A stretch of 64,000 nucleotides of DNA from Scatomorpha sp040765295 (GCA_040765295.1 JAXGSB010000001.1:1674001-1738000), one strand, 5' to 3'; positions 25,849 through 35,217 are shown, numbered from the stretch's first letter. Translations and numbers: made by a program. Notes: generated by a model not told the origin, from the letters alone.

Positions 25849-26907
25849 TTATGCCTCCTCGCTCTCTGCGCCGCTCAAGGTGTTTTCCTCAGCCGTCTCG
25901 TTCTTTTGCACATTCGATAGCACGCTGTCCTGAAAGTGCAGCCAGCAGGCCGATATGTGTCCCTCTCCCACTTCGGCAAAGGGGGGCTTTTTTGAGAGGC
26001 ATATCTTTCTGCACTCACTGCAGCGCGGTCCGAAGTTGCAGCCCTTGGGGGGATCGAGCAAGTCTATCGGAGTGCCTTCTATGGGTATGAGCCGCTCCTG
26101 CTTTTCCTCATCGAGCCTCGGCATTGAAGCGAGCAGGGCTTGGGTATAGGGGTGTTTCGGCTTATAGAATATGTCGTTCACATTCCCCTGCTCCACTATT
26201 TTACCCGCATACATAACCGACACCTTATCACAAATCTCCGCAACAACACCGAGGTTGTGTGTGATAAAGATAATCGATGTGTTTTCTTTTTGCTGCAGAG
26301 TCTTCATAAGCTCGAGTATCTGAGCCTGAATTGTGACGTCGAGCGCGGTTGTGGGCTCGTCGGCTATAAGGAGCTTCGGTCTGCAGATAAGCGCCATGGC
26401 TATCATGGCTCTCTGCCTCATGCCGCCGGAAAACTCGTGCGGGTACTGTTTTATACGCTTTTCGGGATTGTTTATTCCCACAAGCTCGAGCATCTTTTTC
26501 GCTCTTTCAAGAGCTTCTTCTTTTGTAATCGTCTTATCGTGGCAGGTCAGAGCCTCCATAAGCTGATTGCCTATTGTATAGACGGGGTTTAAGGATGTCA
26601 TGGGATTTTGAAATATCATGGAGACCTTGTTTCCGCGAAAATCCCTCATCTGTTCTTCGCTGAAATCAAGTACATTCTCGCCCTCGAAAAGTATACTCCC
26701 GCCTGTTACGCGGCCGGGGTCTTGGAGTAAACCGATTATTGAGTAGGCTTCTACGGATTTTCCCGAGCCCGACTCACCTACAATACCCATAACTTCGTTG
26801 TATCCGAGCTTATAGCTTACGCCGTCTACCGCTTTTACCTCTCCGGCAGGCGTGAAGAAGGAGACCTTGAGATCTTTAATTTCAAGAAGGTTTTTTGCAT
26901 CAGCCAT
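25849..26907 (-). CDS. oppD: Oligopeptide ABC transporter ATP-binding protein OppD (Opp1)
   Basis: The other ATPase subunit, 352 residues. Walker A GESGSGKSVEAYSIIGLL, Q-loop IFQNPMTSLNPVYTIGNQ, signature SGGMRQRAMIAMAL and Walker B LLIADEPTTALD are clear. The C-terminal extension has the Cys pattern CNFGPRCSECRKIC, followed by an acidic tail. It lies between oppC and oppF with gaps of 11 and 1 bases. Confidence 0.94.
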   Translation of the reverse strand: MADAKNLLEIKDLKVSFFTPAGEVKAVDGVSYKLGYNEVMGIVGESGSGKSVEAYSIIGLLQDPGRVTGGSILFEGENVLDFSEEQMRDFRGNKVSMIFQNPMTSLNPVYTIGNQLMEALTCHDKTITKEEALERAKKMLELVGINNPEKRIKQYPHEFSGGMRQRAMIAMALICRPKLLIADEPTTALDVTIQAQILELMKTLQQKENTSIIFITHNLGVVAEICDKVSVMYAGKIVEQGNVNDIFYKPKHPYTQALLASMPRLDEEKQERLIPIEGTPIDLLDPPKGCNFGPRCSECRKICLSKKPPFAEVGEGHISACWLHFQDSVLSNVQKNETAEENTLSGAESEEA

Positions 26908-26918
26908 CGTCTAACCTC

Positions 26919-28283
26919 CTATTTCTTTAGACGCGGATCGAGCGCGTCACGCAGTCCGTCGCCGACAAGATTGAGCGTAAGTACTATTATTGTAAGCGTC
27001 ACCGCGGGATATACAAGTCTGTATGGGAATATGGTTATCGTTGCCAGCGCATCCGAGCACAGCGAGCCCAGGCTTGCCATCGGGGCGGAAACACCCAAGC
27101 CGAGGAAGCTGAGGAAGGACTCGAGGAATATTGCGCTCGGTATTTGCAGACAGGTTGTTATTACAAGAGCTCCCACGCTGTTGGGAAGCAGATGCCTTTT
27201 TATTATCCTTCTGTTTCCCGCACCCAATGCTATTGCGGCGGTGACAAATTCCTGCTGCTTCAGCTGCAGGACCTGTCCTCTGACTATTCTCGCCATTGTC
27301 ACCCAGTAGAGCAGGGCAAAAGTTATAAATATGCTTATAACTCCGCTGCCGAGAGGGGCGAGAACTTTTGCCAAGAAAAAATTGCTTTTATCGAACCATA
27401 CGTTCAGCGGGTCTTTTATTACGACCTGGAGCAAGAGCACTATGAGCACTTCTGGAATCGAATATATGAGTTCGACTATGCGCATCATCACAAAGTCGAC
27501 ACGCCCGCCTATGTATCCCGATATGGAACCGTATATCGAGCCTATGAACAAGACTATTATGGCCGCTATGATACCTATCATTATGGAAACGCGGGCGCCG
27601 TACATGGTTCTTGCCATAAGGTCTCTTCCCACTGAGTCGGTGCCGAACACATGCGGGAAGACGGTCTTCACCGTTTTAAGCTCTTTTGCTCCCTCTGCCG
27701 GAGTTTCGGTGAAAGGGATATTTTGAGAAGCTGCAATGCTGCCGTCCTCGCCTATATCCTTCATATCTATCATGACGAGGCTTGCCTCTCCCGTCCCGGG
27801 GCTCACTGCGATTATCTTATTTTCTATGTAGCCCTTTGATGAGAAGGCGTAGGTTTTTCCCTTATACCTGATGAAATAGTCGCCCGGATCCAATGCGGTT
27901 ATGCTTCCCGGCTGCAGAGCCGTTGCAAAAAAAGCTTCGAGCTTGTCTGAGACATCTTTCACCTTTTGTTCGTCTGCGGAAAATTTCATGGGAGCAAGTT
28001 TTTGAGACGAGCGGTATTGGTCGCCATAACCATATGGTATCAGAAGCGGCCCTACAAAGGCAAATATAAGGCAGAGTGTGAATACAAAAAGCGCTGCCAT
28101 CGACACCTTGTTTTCCTTAAATCTCCTTGCCGCATCGCGCCAGTAGGAAACGCTCTTGCGTTTCTCCACCATGCTTTGCTTTTCGCTTTCGTTTGCCGGA
28201 GCAAAGTCTTCCGCCGTAAGCTCGAAGGCTTCGGTTATAGGTGAAGGATCAACATGGAAGGGGCTTATCTTTGAAAAATCCAT
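26919..28283 (-). CDS. oppC: Oligopeptide ABC transporter permease OppC (Opp1)
   Basis: Membrane permease of 454 residues, against about 300 for typical OppC. After a long N-terminal tail and the first membrane segment (ALFVFTLCLIFAFVGPLLI) comes an extracytoplasmic loop of roughly 130 residues before the conserved FGTDSVGRDLMARTMYGAR. The rest is standard, with the EAA-type loop ALGAGNRRIIKRHLLPNS. The enlarged first loop is at the same place as the RCC1 insert of the second OppC, but I see no known domain in it. It follows oppB by 2 bases. Confidence 0.92.
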   Translation of the reverse strand: MDFSKISPFHVDPSPITEAFELTAEDFAPANESEKQSMVEKRKSVSYWRDAARRFKENKVSMAALFVFTLCLIFAFVGPLLIPYGYGDQYRSSQKLAPMKFSADEQKVKDVSDKLEAFFATALQPGSITALDPGDYFIRYKGKTYAFSSKGYIENKIIAVSPGTGEASLVMIDMKDIGEDGSIAASQNIPFTETPAEGAKELKTVKTVFPHVFGTDSVGRDLMARTMYGARVSIMIGIIAAIIVLFIGSIYGSISGYIGGRVDFVMMRIVELIYSIPEVLIVLLLQVVIKDPLNVWFDKSNFFLAKVLAPLGSGVISIFITFALLYWVTMARIVRGQVLQLKQQEFVTAAIALGAGNRRIIKRHLLPNSVGALVITTCLQIPSAIFLESFLSFLGLGVSAPMASLGSLCSDALATITIFPYRLVYPAVTLTIIVLTLNLVGDGLRDALDPRLKK

Positions 28284-28285
28284 GT

Positions 28286-29227
28286 TTAAGCCTCCTTATT
28301 TGTGAGGGTTATGCGCGGGTCCACTATTTTATAAGCAATATCCACCATAAGGTTCATGAAAATTACAAGTGCCGAAAGAACCGTTGTGGTCGCCATAATT
28401 ATGGGATAATCGCGCGACAAGACGCTCTGCACATAGTATCTGCCGAGGCCCGGTATTGAGAATGTGGACTCGACAACAAAGCTTCCCGTTATTATGCCGG
28501 CTGTTACAGGTCCAAGGTATGTGATGACGGGAATAAGGCTGTTTCTCAGCGCGTGCTTGAGAACTATTTTGCCTGTCTTCACACCCTTTGCCCTTGCAGT
28601 TCTGATATAGTCCTGATTGATGGCATCGAGCATGGATGTGCGAGTGAGTTTGGCTACATAGCAGACATAGTAAAACGACATAGAAATTATGGGTAAAATC
28701 ATACTTTTAAAATCCGAGAGGTCACCGGATATTACATTGAAAATCTTATACTTGACTGTGAACGCCACTAAAAGCAGCGTGGCGAGAACAAAGGACGGTA
28801 TGGCAACTCCGACCGTAGTCATAACTCTGAGCAGGCCATCTATCCAAGTCCCCCGCTTATATGCAGCTATACAACCCAGCGGTATCCCCAGCAATACGGC
28901 TATGGCGAGCGCAGAGAGGCCGAGCTTTATGGAAAGCTCGAACTTTCCCTGTTTAAATATGATGGTATTTACCGACGTGCCCTCTTGCATCTTCAGGGAT
29001 GTGCCGAGATCCCCCTTAAGATAGCTCACAATATAGTTTTTGAGCTGAACCGGTTTGGGCTTATCAAGGCCGTATTTCTTTTCGGCAAGCTCAACTTGCC
29101 TGGGCGTGGACTTTTCGGTAAGAAAGGGGCTTCCCGGAACCGCGTCCATAAGGAAGAAGGTTATCGTCATTATCAGCAGTAATGTAAGGATTGACGCCCC
29201 TATGCGTTTTAGAATGTAAATTGTCAT
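28286..29227 (-). CDS. oppB: Oligopeptide ABC transporter permease OppB (Opp1)
   Basis: First gene of the operon, a permease with six membrane segments. N-terminal YILKRIGASILTLLLIMTITF and the cytoplasmic EAA loop (IRTARAKGVKTGKIVLKHAL) are typical of OppB/DppB. ATG 29227 is preferred to TTG 29233 because GGAG lies 7 bases upstream of it. With OppC it forms the channel. Confidence 0.93.
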   Translation of the reverse strand: MTIYILKRIGASILTLLLIMTITFFLMDAVPGSPFLTEKSTPRQVELAEKKYGLDKPKPVQLKNYIVSYLKGDLGTSLKMQEGTSVNTIIFKQGKFELSIKLGLSALAIAVLLGIPLGCIAAYKRGTWIDGLLRVMTTVGVAIPSFVLATLLLVAFTVKYKIFNVISGDLSDFKSMILPIISMSFYYVCYVAKLTRTSMLDAINQDYIRTARAKGVKTGKIVLKHALRNSLIPVITYLGPVTAGIITGSFVVESTFSIPGLGRYYVQSVLSRDYPIIMATTTVLSALVIFMNLMVDIAYKIVDPRITLTNKEA

Positions 29228-29296
29228 CAGCAAACTCCGACTTTGGATTTTTATACAGCTTTTAGTCCCTTATGCAATATCTTTGCAAGAAAAACG

Positions 29297-29325
29297 CGTA
29301 TAAAATCCTTAATAGTTTAATACAA
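29297..29325 (-). promoter_or_regulatory. Promoter of the Opp1 operon
   Basis: On the minus strand TTGTAT (29320-29325) and TATACG (29297-29302) are 17 bases apart, about 70 bases before oppB. The 324-base gap 29234-29557 contains this and the polymerase leader and nothing else that I recognise. Confidence 0.55.
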
Positions 29326-29557
29326 CAGCCCGCTAAAGTCAATTTTTTATTTTTGCCTTATATTCCGCTTTTAGATTCATTGTGTGGGACTGCTTTTTCG
29401 AAAGAAGACTTTCTCAAGTTTTTTATTTTGCAGGCTTTGTCTGTAAGATTGCCGGAACCGCTTGGGCCGCTCTTTCCGTCTTGATTAAGCCCGTATAAAA
29501 AGTTAAAATGTACTTAGAACAGTTTCGGAGTTTATTTTTGAAAGGGGGCGCCGGGAC

Positions 29558-31066
29558 ATGAAAGAAAAAACCTATATAGCGATAGATCTCAAGAGCTTTT
29601 ATGCCTCGGTGGAGTGCATAGAGCGCGGGCTCGACCCTATGGACACAAACCTCGTCGTGGCGGATGAGAGCCGCACTGAAAAGACTATCTGCCTTGCCGT
29701 CACTCCTTCACTAAAGAGCTTCGGCGTTTCGGGCAGAGCGAGACTTTTTGAGGCTCTGCAAAAAGTGAGGGAGGTCAACGCCTTAAGACTGCGAAAGGCT
29801 CCCGGCCGAAAATTCGAGGGCAAGTCCTGCTCTTTGTCTGAGCTCAAGAAAAATCCGGCTCTTGAGATAGACTTTTTGATTGCTCCCCCCAGAATGGCTC
29901 ACTATATAGAATACAGCACCGAGATATATAAGGTATATATGAAGTATGTTGCGCCCGAGGACATGCTTGTTTATTCAATCGACGAGGTCTTTATGGATGT
30001 GAGCAAGTATCTCGGCCCTTTGAAGCTCAGCCCCAAGGACTTTGCCATGAAGATAATCATGGATGTTCTCGAAACCACAGGCATCACGGCAACTGCGGGC
30101 ATAGGTCCCAATCTCTTTTTGTGCAAGGTGGCTATGGACATCGTTGCAAAACGCATGCCCTCTGACAAAAACGGCGTTAGAATTGCCCAGCTCAGCGAAA
30201 TGAGCTTTAGGAAAAAGCTTTGGGCGCATGAACCTCTCACCGATTTTTGGCAGGTGGGCCCGGGCATTTCGAAGAAGCTCATTAAAAACGGTATGTTCAC
30301 CATGGGCGATGTGGCAAGGCAGTCTGTGAAAAACGAAGACTTGCTCTATAAGCTCTTCGGAAAAAACGCGGAGCTCCTCATCGACCACGCTTGGGGCTGG
30401 GAACCGGCAACCATTGCCTCTATAAAGGCATATAAGCCAAAGTCCAGAAGTCTCGGCTCGGGGCAGGTGCTCCATGTTCCCTACGAGGCGGAAAAGGCGC
30501 GCCTGGTCTTAAAGGAGATGACGGAGGCGCTCTCCTTGGAGCTTGTGAGCAAGGAACTTTTGACCAATCAGCTTGTTTTAACCGTGGGTTATGACATTGA
30601 AAATCTTAAAGACCCTGAGCGGCGGGCAAATTTTAAGGGCGAGATTACCAAAGACGCCTATGGAAGGGAGCTTCCAAAGCACTCTTACGGAAGTGAAAAT
30701 TTGAAAGACTACTCCTCTTCGACAAGAGAGCTGAGAGTTGCGGCATGTTCCCTTTTCGACAGAATCACTGATAAAAATCTTCTGATTCGAAGATTGAACA
30801 TTTCGGCTACCCATATCATACCGGAGGCGGAAAAAGCTAGCCGAGAAAGGCCCTTTGAACAGCTGAATCTTTTCTCCGACTACACCACAGGGGATGCGGA
30901 AAAAGAAAAACATGATGCCGAGCTTGAGCGTGAACGCCGTATGCAGGATGCGATAATAAAGATTAAGGACAAGTTCGGCAAAAACGCCATACTCAAGGGC
31001 ATGAATCTTGAAGACGGAGCCACGGCCAAGGACCGCAACGCGCAGATTGGAGGTCACAAGGCATGA
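29558..31066 (+). CDS. Y-family DNA polymerase (UmuC/UvrX-like)
   Basis: Translesion DNA polymerase of 502 residues. The N-terminal catalytic Asp lies in YIAIDLKSFYASVECIERG, and the second catalytic pair in VYSIDEVFMDVS. TAGIGPNLFLCKVAMDI and WQVGPGISKKL (helix-hairpin-helix in the thumb) follow, then a little-finger domain. Firmicute enzymes of this branch sit next to a YolD-like protein, as here. The start has AAGGGGG about 11 bases upstream. No LexA box is recognisable, so SOS control cannot be claimed. Confidence 0.92.
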   Translation: MKEKTYIAIDLKSFYASVECIERGLDPMDTNLVVADESRTEKTICLAVTPSLKSFGVSGRARLFEALQKVREVNALRLRKAPGRKFEGKSCSLSELKKNPALEIDFLIAPPRMAHYIEYSTEIYKVYMKYVAPEDMLVYSIDEVFMDVSKYLGPLKLSPKDFAMKIIMDVLETTGITATAGIGPNLFLCKVAMDIVAKRMPSDKNGVRIAQLSEMSFRKKLWAHEPLTDFWQVGPGISKKLIKNGMFTMGDVARQSVKNEDLLYKLFGKNAELLIDHAWGWEPATIASIKAYKPKSRSLGSGQVLHVPYEAEKARLVLKEMTEALSLELVSKELLTNQLVLTVGYDIENLKDPERRANFKGEITKDAYGRELPKHSYGSENLKDYSSSTRELRVAACSLFDRITDKNLLIRRLNISATHIIPEAEKASRERPFEQLNLFSDYTTGDAEKEKHDAELERERRMQDAIIKIKDKFGKNAILKGMNLEDGATAKDRNAQIGGHKA

Positions 31067-31482
31067 GGGACTACAGCGATATAATAAATCTTCCCCGTCA
31101 TGTTTCGAAAACTAAAGCTCCGATGTCGCTGGAGGACAGAGCCGCGCAGTTTTCGCCTTTTGCAGCGCTTGAAGGTCACCGGAGCGCCATTGACGAAACG
31201 GCGAGATACACCGAAGAGCGAATTTCTTTGAGTGAGGATGCTCTCTCCGAGCTTGATTTTAAGCTGCAAATTCTCTTAGAGAACATCTCTTCCCTGCCCG
31301 AGTTGGAAGTCAGTTTTTTTAAAGCCGACGAGCTGAAACAGGGCGGCGCATATCTTTGCCACAACGGGCATCTCTCTAAGTTTGACGAGTTTGAGAGGAA
31401 ACTCTGTTTTACTGACGGAAAGCAGATTTTTTTGGATGACATTTCGGACATTCGCTCGCCGCTTTTCTGCCTTGAGCTTTAA
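31063..31482 (+). CDS. YolD-like protein
   Basis: A 139-residue protein overlapping the polymerase gene by 4 bases (ATGA). The central block MSLEDRAAQFSPFAALEGH is the YolD-like signature (RxxxxPFAAL). Such genes accompany Y-family polymerases in Firmicutes and are thought to act as polymerase accessory proteins, in the position of UmuD. No membrane segment is present. The coupled start suggests stoichiometric synthesis. Confidence 0.85.
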   Translation: MRDYSDIINLPRHVSKTKAPMSLEDRAAQFSPFAALEGHRSAIDETARYTEERISLSEDALSELDFKLQILLENISSLPELEVSFFKADELKQGGAYLCHNGHLSKFDEFERKLCFTDGKQIFLDDISDIRSPLFCLEL

Positions 31483-31549
31483 ATATCGCCCCGGAGTTTT
31501 TACAGAAAAACTATTGAGAGTCTTTTAGTCAAAAGAGCAAAAGCCTTTC

Positions 31550-31578
31550 TTGACAAGCAGGGCTTAAATAAGTATCAT
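31550..31578 (+). promoter_or_regulatory. Promoter of tRNA-Leu
   Basis: TTGACA (31550-31555) and TATCAT (31573-31578), exactly 17 bases apart, 10 bases before the mature 5' end. Confidence 0.8.
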
Positions 31579-31588
31579 ACTAGAGTCT

Positions 31589-31673
31589 GCGGGCGTGATG
31601 GAATTGGTAGACATGTAAGATTTAGGTTCTTATGCAGAGATGCGTTGGGGTTCGAGTCCCCACGCCCGCACCA
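31589..31673 (+). tRNA. tRNA-Leu(TAG)
   Basis: An 85-base type II tRNA: acceptor GCGGGCG/CGCCCGC, anticodon stem TAAGA/TCTTA with loop TTTAGGT (anticodon TAG), long variable arm, T-loop TTCGAGT, discriminator A and encoded CCA. The second IS1182-like element starts at the next base. Confidence 0.95.
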
Positions 31674-31679
31674 CATTTT

Positions 31680-31723
31680 GTCCGAAAACCCGGAATAAAG
31701 CCGGATTTTCGGACATTTTTCTT
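31680..31723 (+). terminator. IS-borne terminator hairpin downstream of tRNA-Leu
   Basis: The same 35-base hairpin as at 12502-12536, followed by ATTTTTC. It replaces the tRNA's own terminator, now at 33486. Confidence 0.8.
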
Positions 31724-31765
31724 TGTTTTTTGCACTTTTTTTGAAAAATATGAAGCAGCCGTTCA

Positions 31766-33406
31766 TCACATGGCCGCTATCAGTGCCTTTGCTCCTATCA
31801 TATTGATTGCTCTTGTTATGTTGTAGGCCAGAAAACTCAGCCCCAGCTCTGCTGAGGCTTTTTCTTTGCCCTTACACAGTAAATAATGTGCACCGTTATA
31901 CCATTTTACCGTTCCGAACGGATGCTCAGAAAGACACATTCGCTCTTTTAACTTTTCTTTGTTGTCTTCTATGCGCAATACTACCTTTTTCTTCGGCACG
32001 TGTCCCGTATCAAGAGTGTGGTTATTTGGACTGATTCTTGCATTCGGCGGTATTGCCTGTACAGACCCGGTGAGAACCCCGAACATTTTTACAGGTACAC
32101 AGTCTGTTTCAGGGCCAAAGCTGACCTCTTTCCATTCCGCATTTGTACATTTGTTTTTACAAGCTCGACAACTTTCTTTATCTTTGTATACCGTATTTCT
32201 GCCGCGTTTTTTGGAATACCGAAGCTCATGTCCCATGGGGCAGATTACTCTTCCCTCGGAATCTCGTACAAAACAACTGATTGCTCCTTTGGTCTGTAAT
32301 TCCACTGTGATGCCGCTGCCCTCATAGATATTAGGCAAAACTCCCGCTTTTATGCACTTCTCGATATCTTCCCGTTTTGTGGAATTTCGCTCTTCTTCCG
32401 TTATCTCATTTTCCTCATAGGGCAGGTCATAGCTTCGCTCTTCCTTGTCGTACTTCAGAGCAACCGTAGGAGCTGTTCCGTCGTAGATACAATCTAATAT
32501 ATCTGCCTTGCTTTCATAACCTTTATCCGCAACAACCGATATTGTCGATACTTCCAGCTGCTCCTTGGCTTGTGATGCAAGCTTAGATAAAAGTCCTTGA
32601 TCTGTATTGCGGTTTGTAACCTCATACTCCGCTATCATATGGCTCCCGCTGTCAACTGCCGTCTGTACATTGTAGCAACAGTGAAATCCGTCTTTTGAGT
32701 GCATTCGTCTGGCTTCAGAATCTGTCGTCAATATCTGCCGTTCTCCGCTTTCAAGAAGCTCTTTTAAAATACCCTCGTATTTTTCTTGGCGAGTACGAAG
32801 TTCTTCTACTGCCGCTTTTACCTTGCCGTTTTCTTCTTCTGTTGCAGTTTCAGATTGGTCGCACTCCTCCATTTCCTCAAGATATTTCTTTATCTTCTCA
32901 TCTATATGTGCCAGCTTCTTTTCCAATACCTCTTTATTGTAGCAATTATCTTTACTGTTTACTGCTCGTATTTTGCTCCCGTCTATTGCCAGAAGCTCTC
33001 GATTATATAGTCCAAGCTTTATACACAGTTTTCCAAAGGCGCGAAATGTATTGCGTATTGCAGATGCATTTTCCTTTCGAAAATCTGAAATAGTCCGAAA
33101 GTCAGGCTTTAACTCTCCAAGCAGATAGAAAAGTTCTATGTTCCTCCTGCATTCTCTCATCAGCATACGGCTGGAGCGAATTCGATTGAGATAGCCATAA
33201 ATATACAGTTTCAATAAATCTCTCGGATCATAGGCAGGTCGGCCGGTCTGAGCAGGTTGGGATTTTGAAAATCCCAATCCTTCCATATCCAAAGAATCTA
33301 CAAATGCATCAATCACCCTAACCGGGTTTTCATCATCTAAATAGTCCTCAACACATTCAGGCAGAAAGTTGATTTGCATACGATCTCTCTTTTCTATATA
33401 CTTCAT
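31766..33406 (-). CDS. IS1182-family transposase (intact)
   Basis: A 546-residue DDE transposase. The N-terminal domain has LPECVEDYLDDENPVRVIDAF and GRPAYDPRDLLKLYIYGYLN; the catalytic core shows LLAIDGSKIRAVNSKD (first Asp) and ISVVADKGYESKADILDCI (second Asp); a Cys-rich insert (CRACKNKCTNAEWK) precedes the C-terminal EHPFGTVKWYNGAHYLLCKG with the last Glu. AGAGGTGAGCG lies before the ATG. It is the functional reference for the frameshifted copy A. Confidence 0.93.
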   Translation of the reverse strand: MKYIEKRDRMQINFLPECVEDYLDDENPVRVIDAFVDSLDMEGLGFSKSQPAQTGRPAYDPRDLLKLYIYGYLNRIRSSRMLMRECRRNIELFYLLGELKPDFRTISDFRKENASAIRNTFRAFGKLCIKLGLYNRELLAIDGSKIRAVNSKDNCYNKEVLEKKLAHIDEKIKKYLEEMEECDQSETATEEENGKVKAAVEELRTRQEKYEGILKELLESGERQILTTDSEARRMHSKDGFHCCYNVQTAVDSGSHMIAEYEVTNRNTDQGLLSKLASQAKEQLEVSTISVVADKGYESKADILDCIYDGTAPTVALKYDKEERSYDLPYEENEITEEERNSTKREDIEKCIKAGVLPNIYEGSGITVELQTKGAISCFVRDSEGRVICPMGHELRYSKKRGRNTVYKDKESCRACKNKCTNAEWKEVSFGPETDCVPVKMFGVLTGSVQAIPPNARISPNNHTLDTGHVPKKKVVLRIEDNKEKLKERMCLSEHPFGTVKWYNGAHYLLCKGKEKASAELGLSFLAYNITRAINMIGAKALIAAM

Positions 33407-33485
33407 CTTTTTCGCTCACCTCTTGCACTATTTTAACATATTTCAGCCCTTCTTTCCCACTTTTCGGACAGTCTGACCAAAATTT

Positions 33486-33525
33486 ATCCGAAAACTCGGA
33501 AAATCCGGGTTTTCGGATATTTTTG
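33486..33525 (+). terminator. Probable original tRNA-Leu terminator, right of IS1182 copy B
   Basis: A 15-bp stem (ATCCGAAAACTCGGA / TCCGGGTTTTCGGAT, one G-U pair) with an AAA loop, then ATTTTTG. It differs from the hairpin at copy A, which shows the two insertions happened independently. Confidence 0.75.
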
Positions 33526-33719
33526 TTTTCAATGAATATTCAGCTGTTTTTTCTTAGCCTGTGTCAAAAAACAAGGCATAACTAAGCGGAAATCGCTGGC
33601 AAAACTTCACAAAATTTTGCATTTATAACGAGTATAATCTGCTTGAATAAATTTATATTTGTATGTTAGACTGAAAACTAAGATTTTTGTTCTGCTCATA
33701 TATAAATTTTATTCGCTTA

Positions 33720-33746
33720 CCCCGATTTTGAGAGCATTTATCCGTA
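33720..33746 (+). promoter_or_regulatory. SigI-type promoter of sigI
   Basis: A CCCC box (33720-33723, in CTTACCCCGATTTT) and CGTA (33743-33746) are 19 bases apart, 27 bases before the sigI start. SigI promoters are known to use a C-rich -35 and a CGWA-like -10. The same arrangement recurs at 35300-35326. Confidence 0.75.
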
Positions 33747-33772
33747 CTCTATATGTGAAAAGGAGTGAAGCC

Positions 33773-34501
33773 ATGCAAGACGAGCATCATATCGTTAATT
33801 TGGTATATGCAGCAAAAGAAGACGTGCAAACAGCCGACGATTTGATTAGACGTTACATTCCTTTTATATCATCAGAAGCATCTAAATGCATTTCCAGACT
33901 CTGCACTAAGCATGACGACGAATTCAGCATCGCCATGATGGCTTTTCATGAAGCAATTTTGGGCTATGAGCGTGAGAGAGGTGCATTTTTAAACTATGCT
34001 GCCATGCTTATCCGCAGCCGCATTATCGACTATCAGAGAAAAGAGGCAAGGCATCAGGGAAATATTTCTCTATATGCGGAAACAGGGGAAGACGACAGAA
34101 CAATTATGGATGAGCTTGTAGATGAACACGACCGCTTTGAGGAGTCTGCCAACCTGGAAGCTACAAAACAGGAGATTGAAGAACTGTCCGCGGTCATGGC
34201 AGACTTTGGCGTCAGCTTTTCCGACGTGGCAGACAACTCCCCGAAGCAGGAACGCACCTTGGAAGCCTGCGCTTCGGCAATTCACTTCGCAGCGGAAAAC
34301 ACGCAATTACTGGACGAGCTCTTGAGAAGCAAAAAACTTCCCATGGCGCAGCTTGTTCTCGGCTCCGGAGCGCAGCGTAAAACTCTGGAGCGCCATCGAA
34401 AATACATCTTGGCAATGCTCCTGATACAGACCAACGGATATGAAATAATTCGCAGCCATCTGGGGCAAGTTTTAAAAAGGAAAGGAGGTGTGTCTGCATG
34501 A
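33773..34501 (+). CDS. sigI: RNA polymerase sigma factor SigI
   Basis: Alternative sigma factor of the SigI family, 242 residues. Region 2 is visible as LIRRYIPFISSEASKCI and DEFSIAMMAFHEAILGYERERGAF, followed by NYAAMLIRSRIIDYQRKEARH; the C-terminal SigI-type domain ends QTNGYEIIRSHLGQVLKRK. ATG 33773 is chosen because AAGGAG is 8 bases upstream; the frame is open from 33659 but that part covers the promoter. SigI factors in Bacillota respond to heat, envelope or polysaccharide signals. The gene overlaps rsgI by 4 bases. Confidence 0.9.
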   Translation: MQDEHHIVNLVYAAKEDVQTADDLIRRYIPFISSEASKCISRLCTKHDDEFSIAMMAFHEAILGYERERGAFLNYAAMLIRSRIIDYQRKEARHQGNISLYAETGEDDRTIMDELVDEHDRFEESANLEATKQEIEELSAVMADFGVSFSDVADNSPKQERTLEACASAIHFAAENTQLLDELLRSKKLPMAQLVLGSGAQRKTLERHRKYILAMLLIQTNGYEIIRSHLGQVLKRKGGVSA

Positions 34502-35217
34502 AAAAGTACATGGTAATGGAGTGTCACCCAAGCTATGCAGTCGTTCTGGGCGATGACGGACGATTTTTGAAGGTGGCAAACTTCAATTATGAAGTTGGAC
34601 AGGCCGTAACTGATGTTGTTGAAATGCAGATTCCACAGTCCGTTCCGAAAAAGAAGAACAACAAGAGGTGGCTCTATTCACTGGCGGCTATGGCAGCCTG
34701 CTTGCTGCTGATTGTGACATCGGTATTCCGGATGTGGCAGACTCCATGCGCTTCCGTTTATTTGTCAATCAATCCCGAGGTTAGAATTGATGTAAACCGC
34801 AGAGATATTGTTGTGGGGCTGGACGGCGGCAATGAAGATGGCGACAATCTGATCGAAGGCTATGATTATAAGAAAAAAGAGCTGAATCTCGTCATGGATG
34901 AGCTTGTGGAGAGAGCTATTGATATGGGCTATCTGCACGAAGGCGGCCGAATCTCGCTTGTATTGGACGCAGAAAGCAACGAATGGGTTCTTACACACAT
35001 TGACAGCTTGACAAACCGACTTGATAATTACCTCAGCGAAAAGCTGACCGTAACAATTGAAGTCACAGCTAAGTCTGCGCCGAACAACAAGTTTGTTGTT
35101 CCCATTATACCGGATAGCGATGATTACGATGACGATGACGATTATTATGGCGACTACGATGGCGATGACTATGATTATGATGACGACGATGACAATGATT
35201 ATGACGATGACGATTGA
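34498..35217 (+). CDS. rsgI: Anti-sigma-I factor RsgI with Asp-rich extracellular tail
   Basis: A 239-residue single-pass membrane protein. The N-terminal RsgI domain (VMECHPSYAVVLGDDGRFLKV) should bind SigI in the cytoplasm. A membrane segment lies at about residues 58-77. The extracytoplasmic part starts with YLSINPEVRIDVN (Asn92-Pro93), the position where RsgI proteins are known to undergo self-cleavage. From about residue 206 the tail is almost only Asp and Tyr. No carbohydrate-binding module is present, unlike the cellulosomal RsgI proteins. The ATGA overlap with sigI couples their translation. Confidence 0.9.
   Translation: MKKYMVMECHPSYAVVLGDDGRFLKVANFNYEVGQAVTDVVEMQIPQSVPKKKNNKRWLYSLAAMAACLLLIVTSVFRMWQTPCASVYLSINPEVRIDVNRRDIVVGLDGGNEDGDNLIEGYDYKKKELNLVMDELVERAIDMGYLHEGGRISLVLDAESNEWVLTHIDSLTNRLDNYLSEKLTVTIEVTAKSAPNNKFVVPIIPDSDDYDDDDDYYGDYDGDDYDYDDDDDNDYDDDD

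Larger units (their letters stand above)
31674..33475 (-). mobile_element. IS1182-like element, copy B (at the tRNA-Leu 3' end, 1802 bp)
   Basis: It begins CATTTTGTCCGAAAA directly after the CCA of tRNA-Leu and ends ...TTTTCGGACAGTCTG. The right flank starts ACCA, matching the last four bases of the tRNA, so a 4-bp duplication is possible; at copy A the match is only CCA. The transposase is intact and this copy could be active. It is one base longer than copy A because of the frameshift there. Confidence 0.9.

Noticed and set aside
29500..29557. LexA/SOS box before the Y-family polymerase
   Set aside because: Only half of the motif (GAAC) is present at 29516-29519, without the matching GTTC four bases later.
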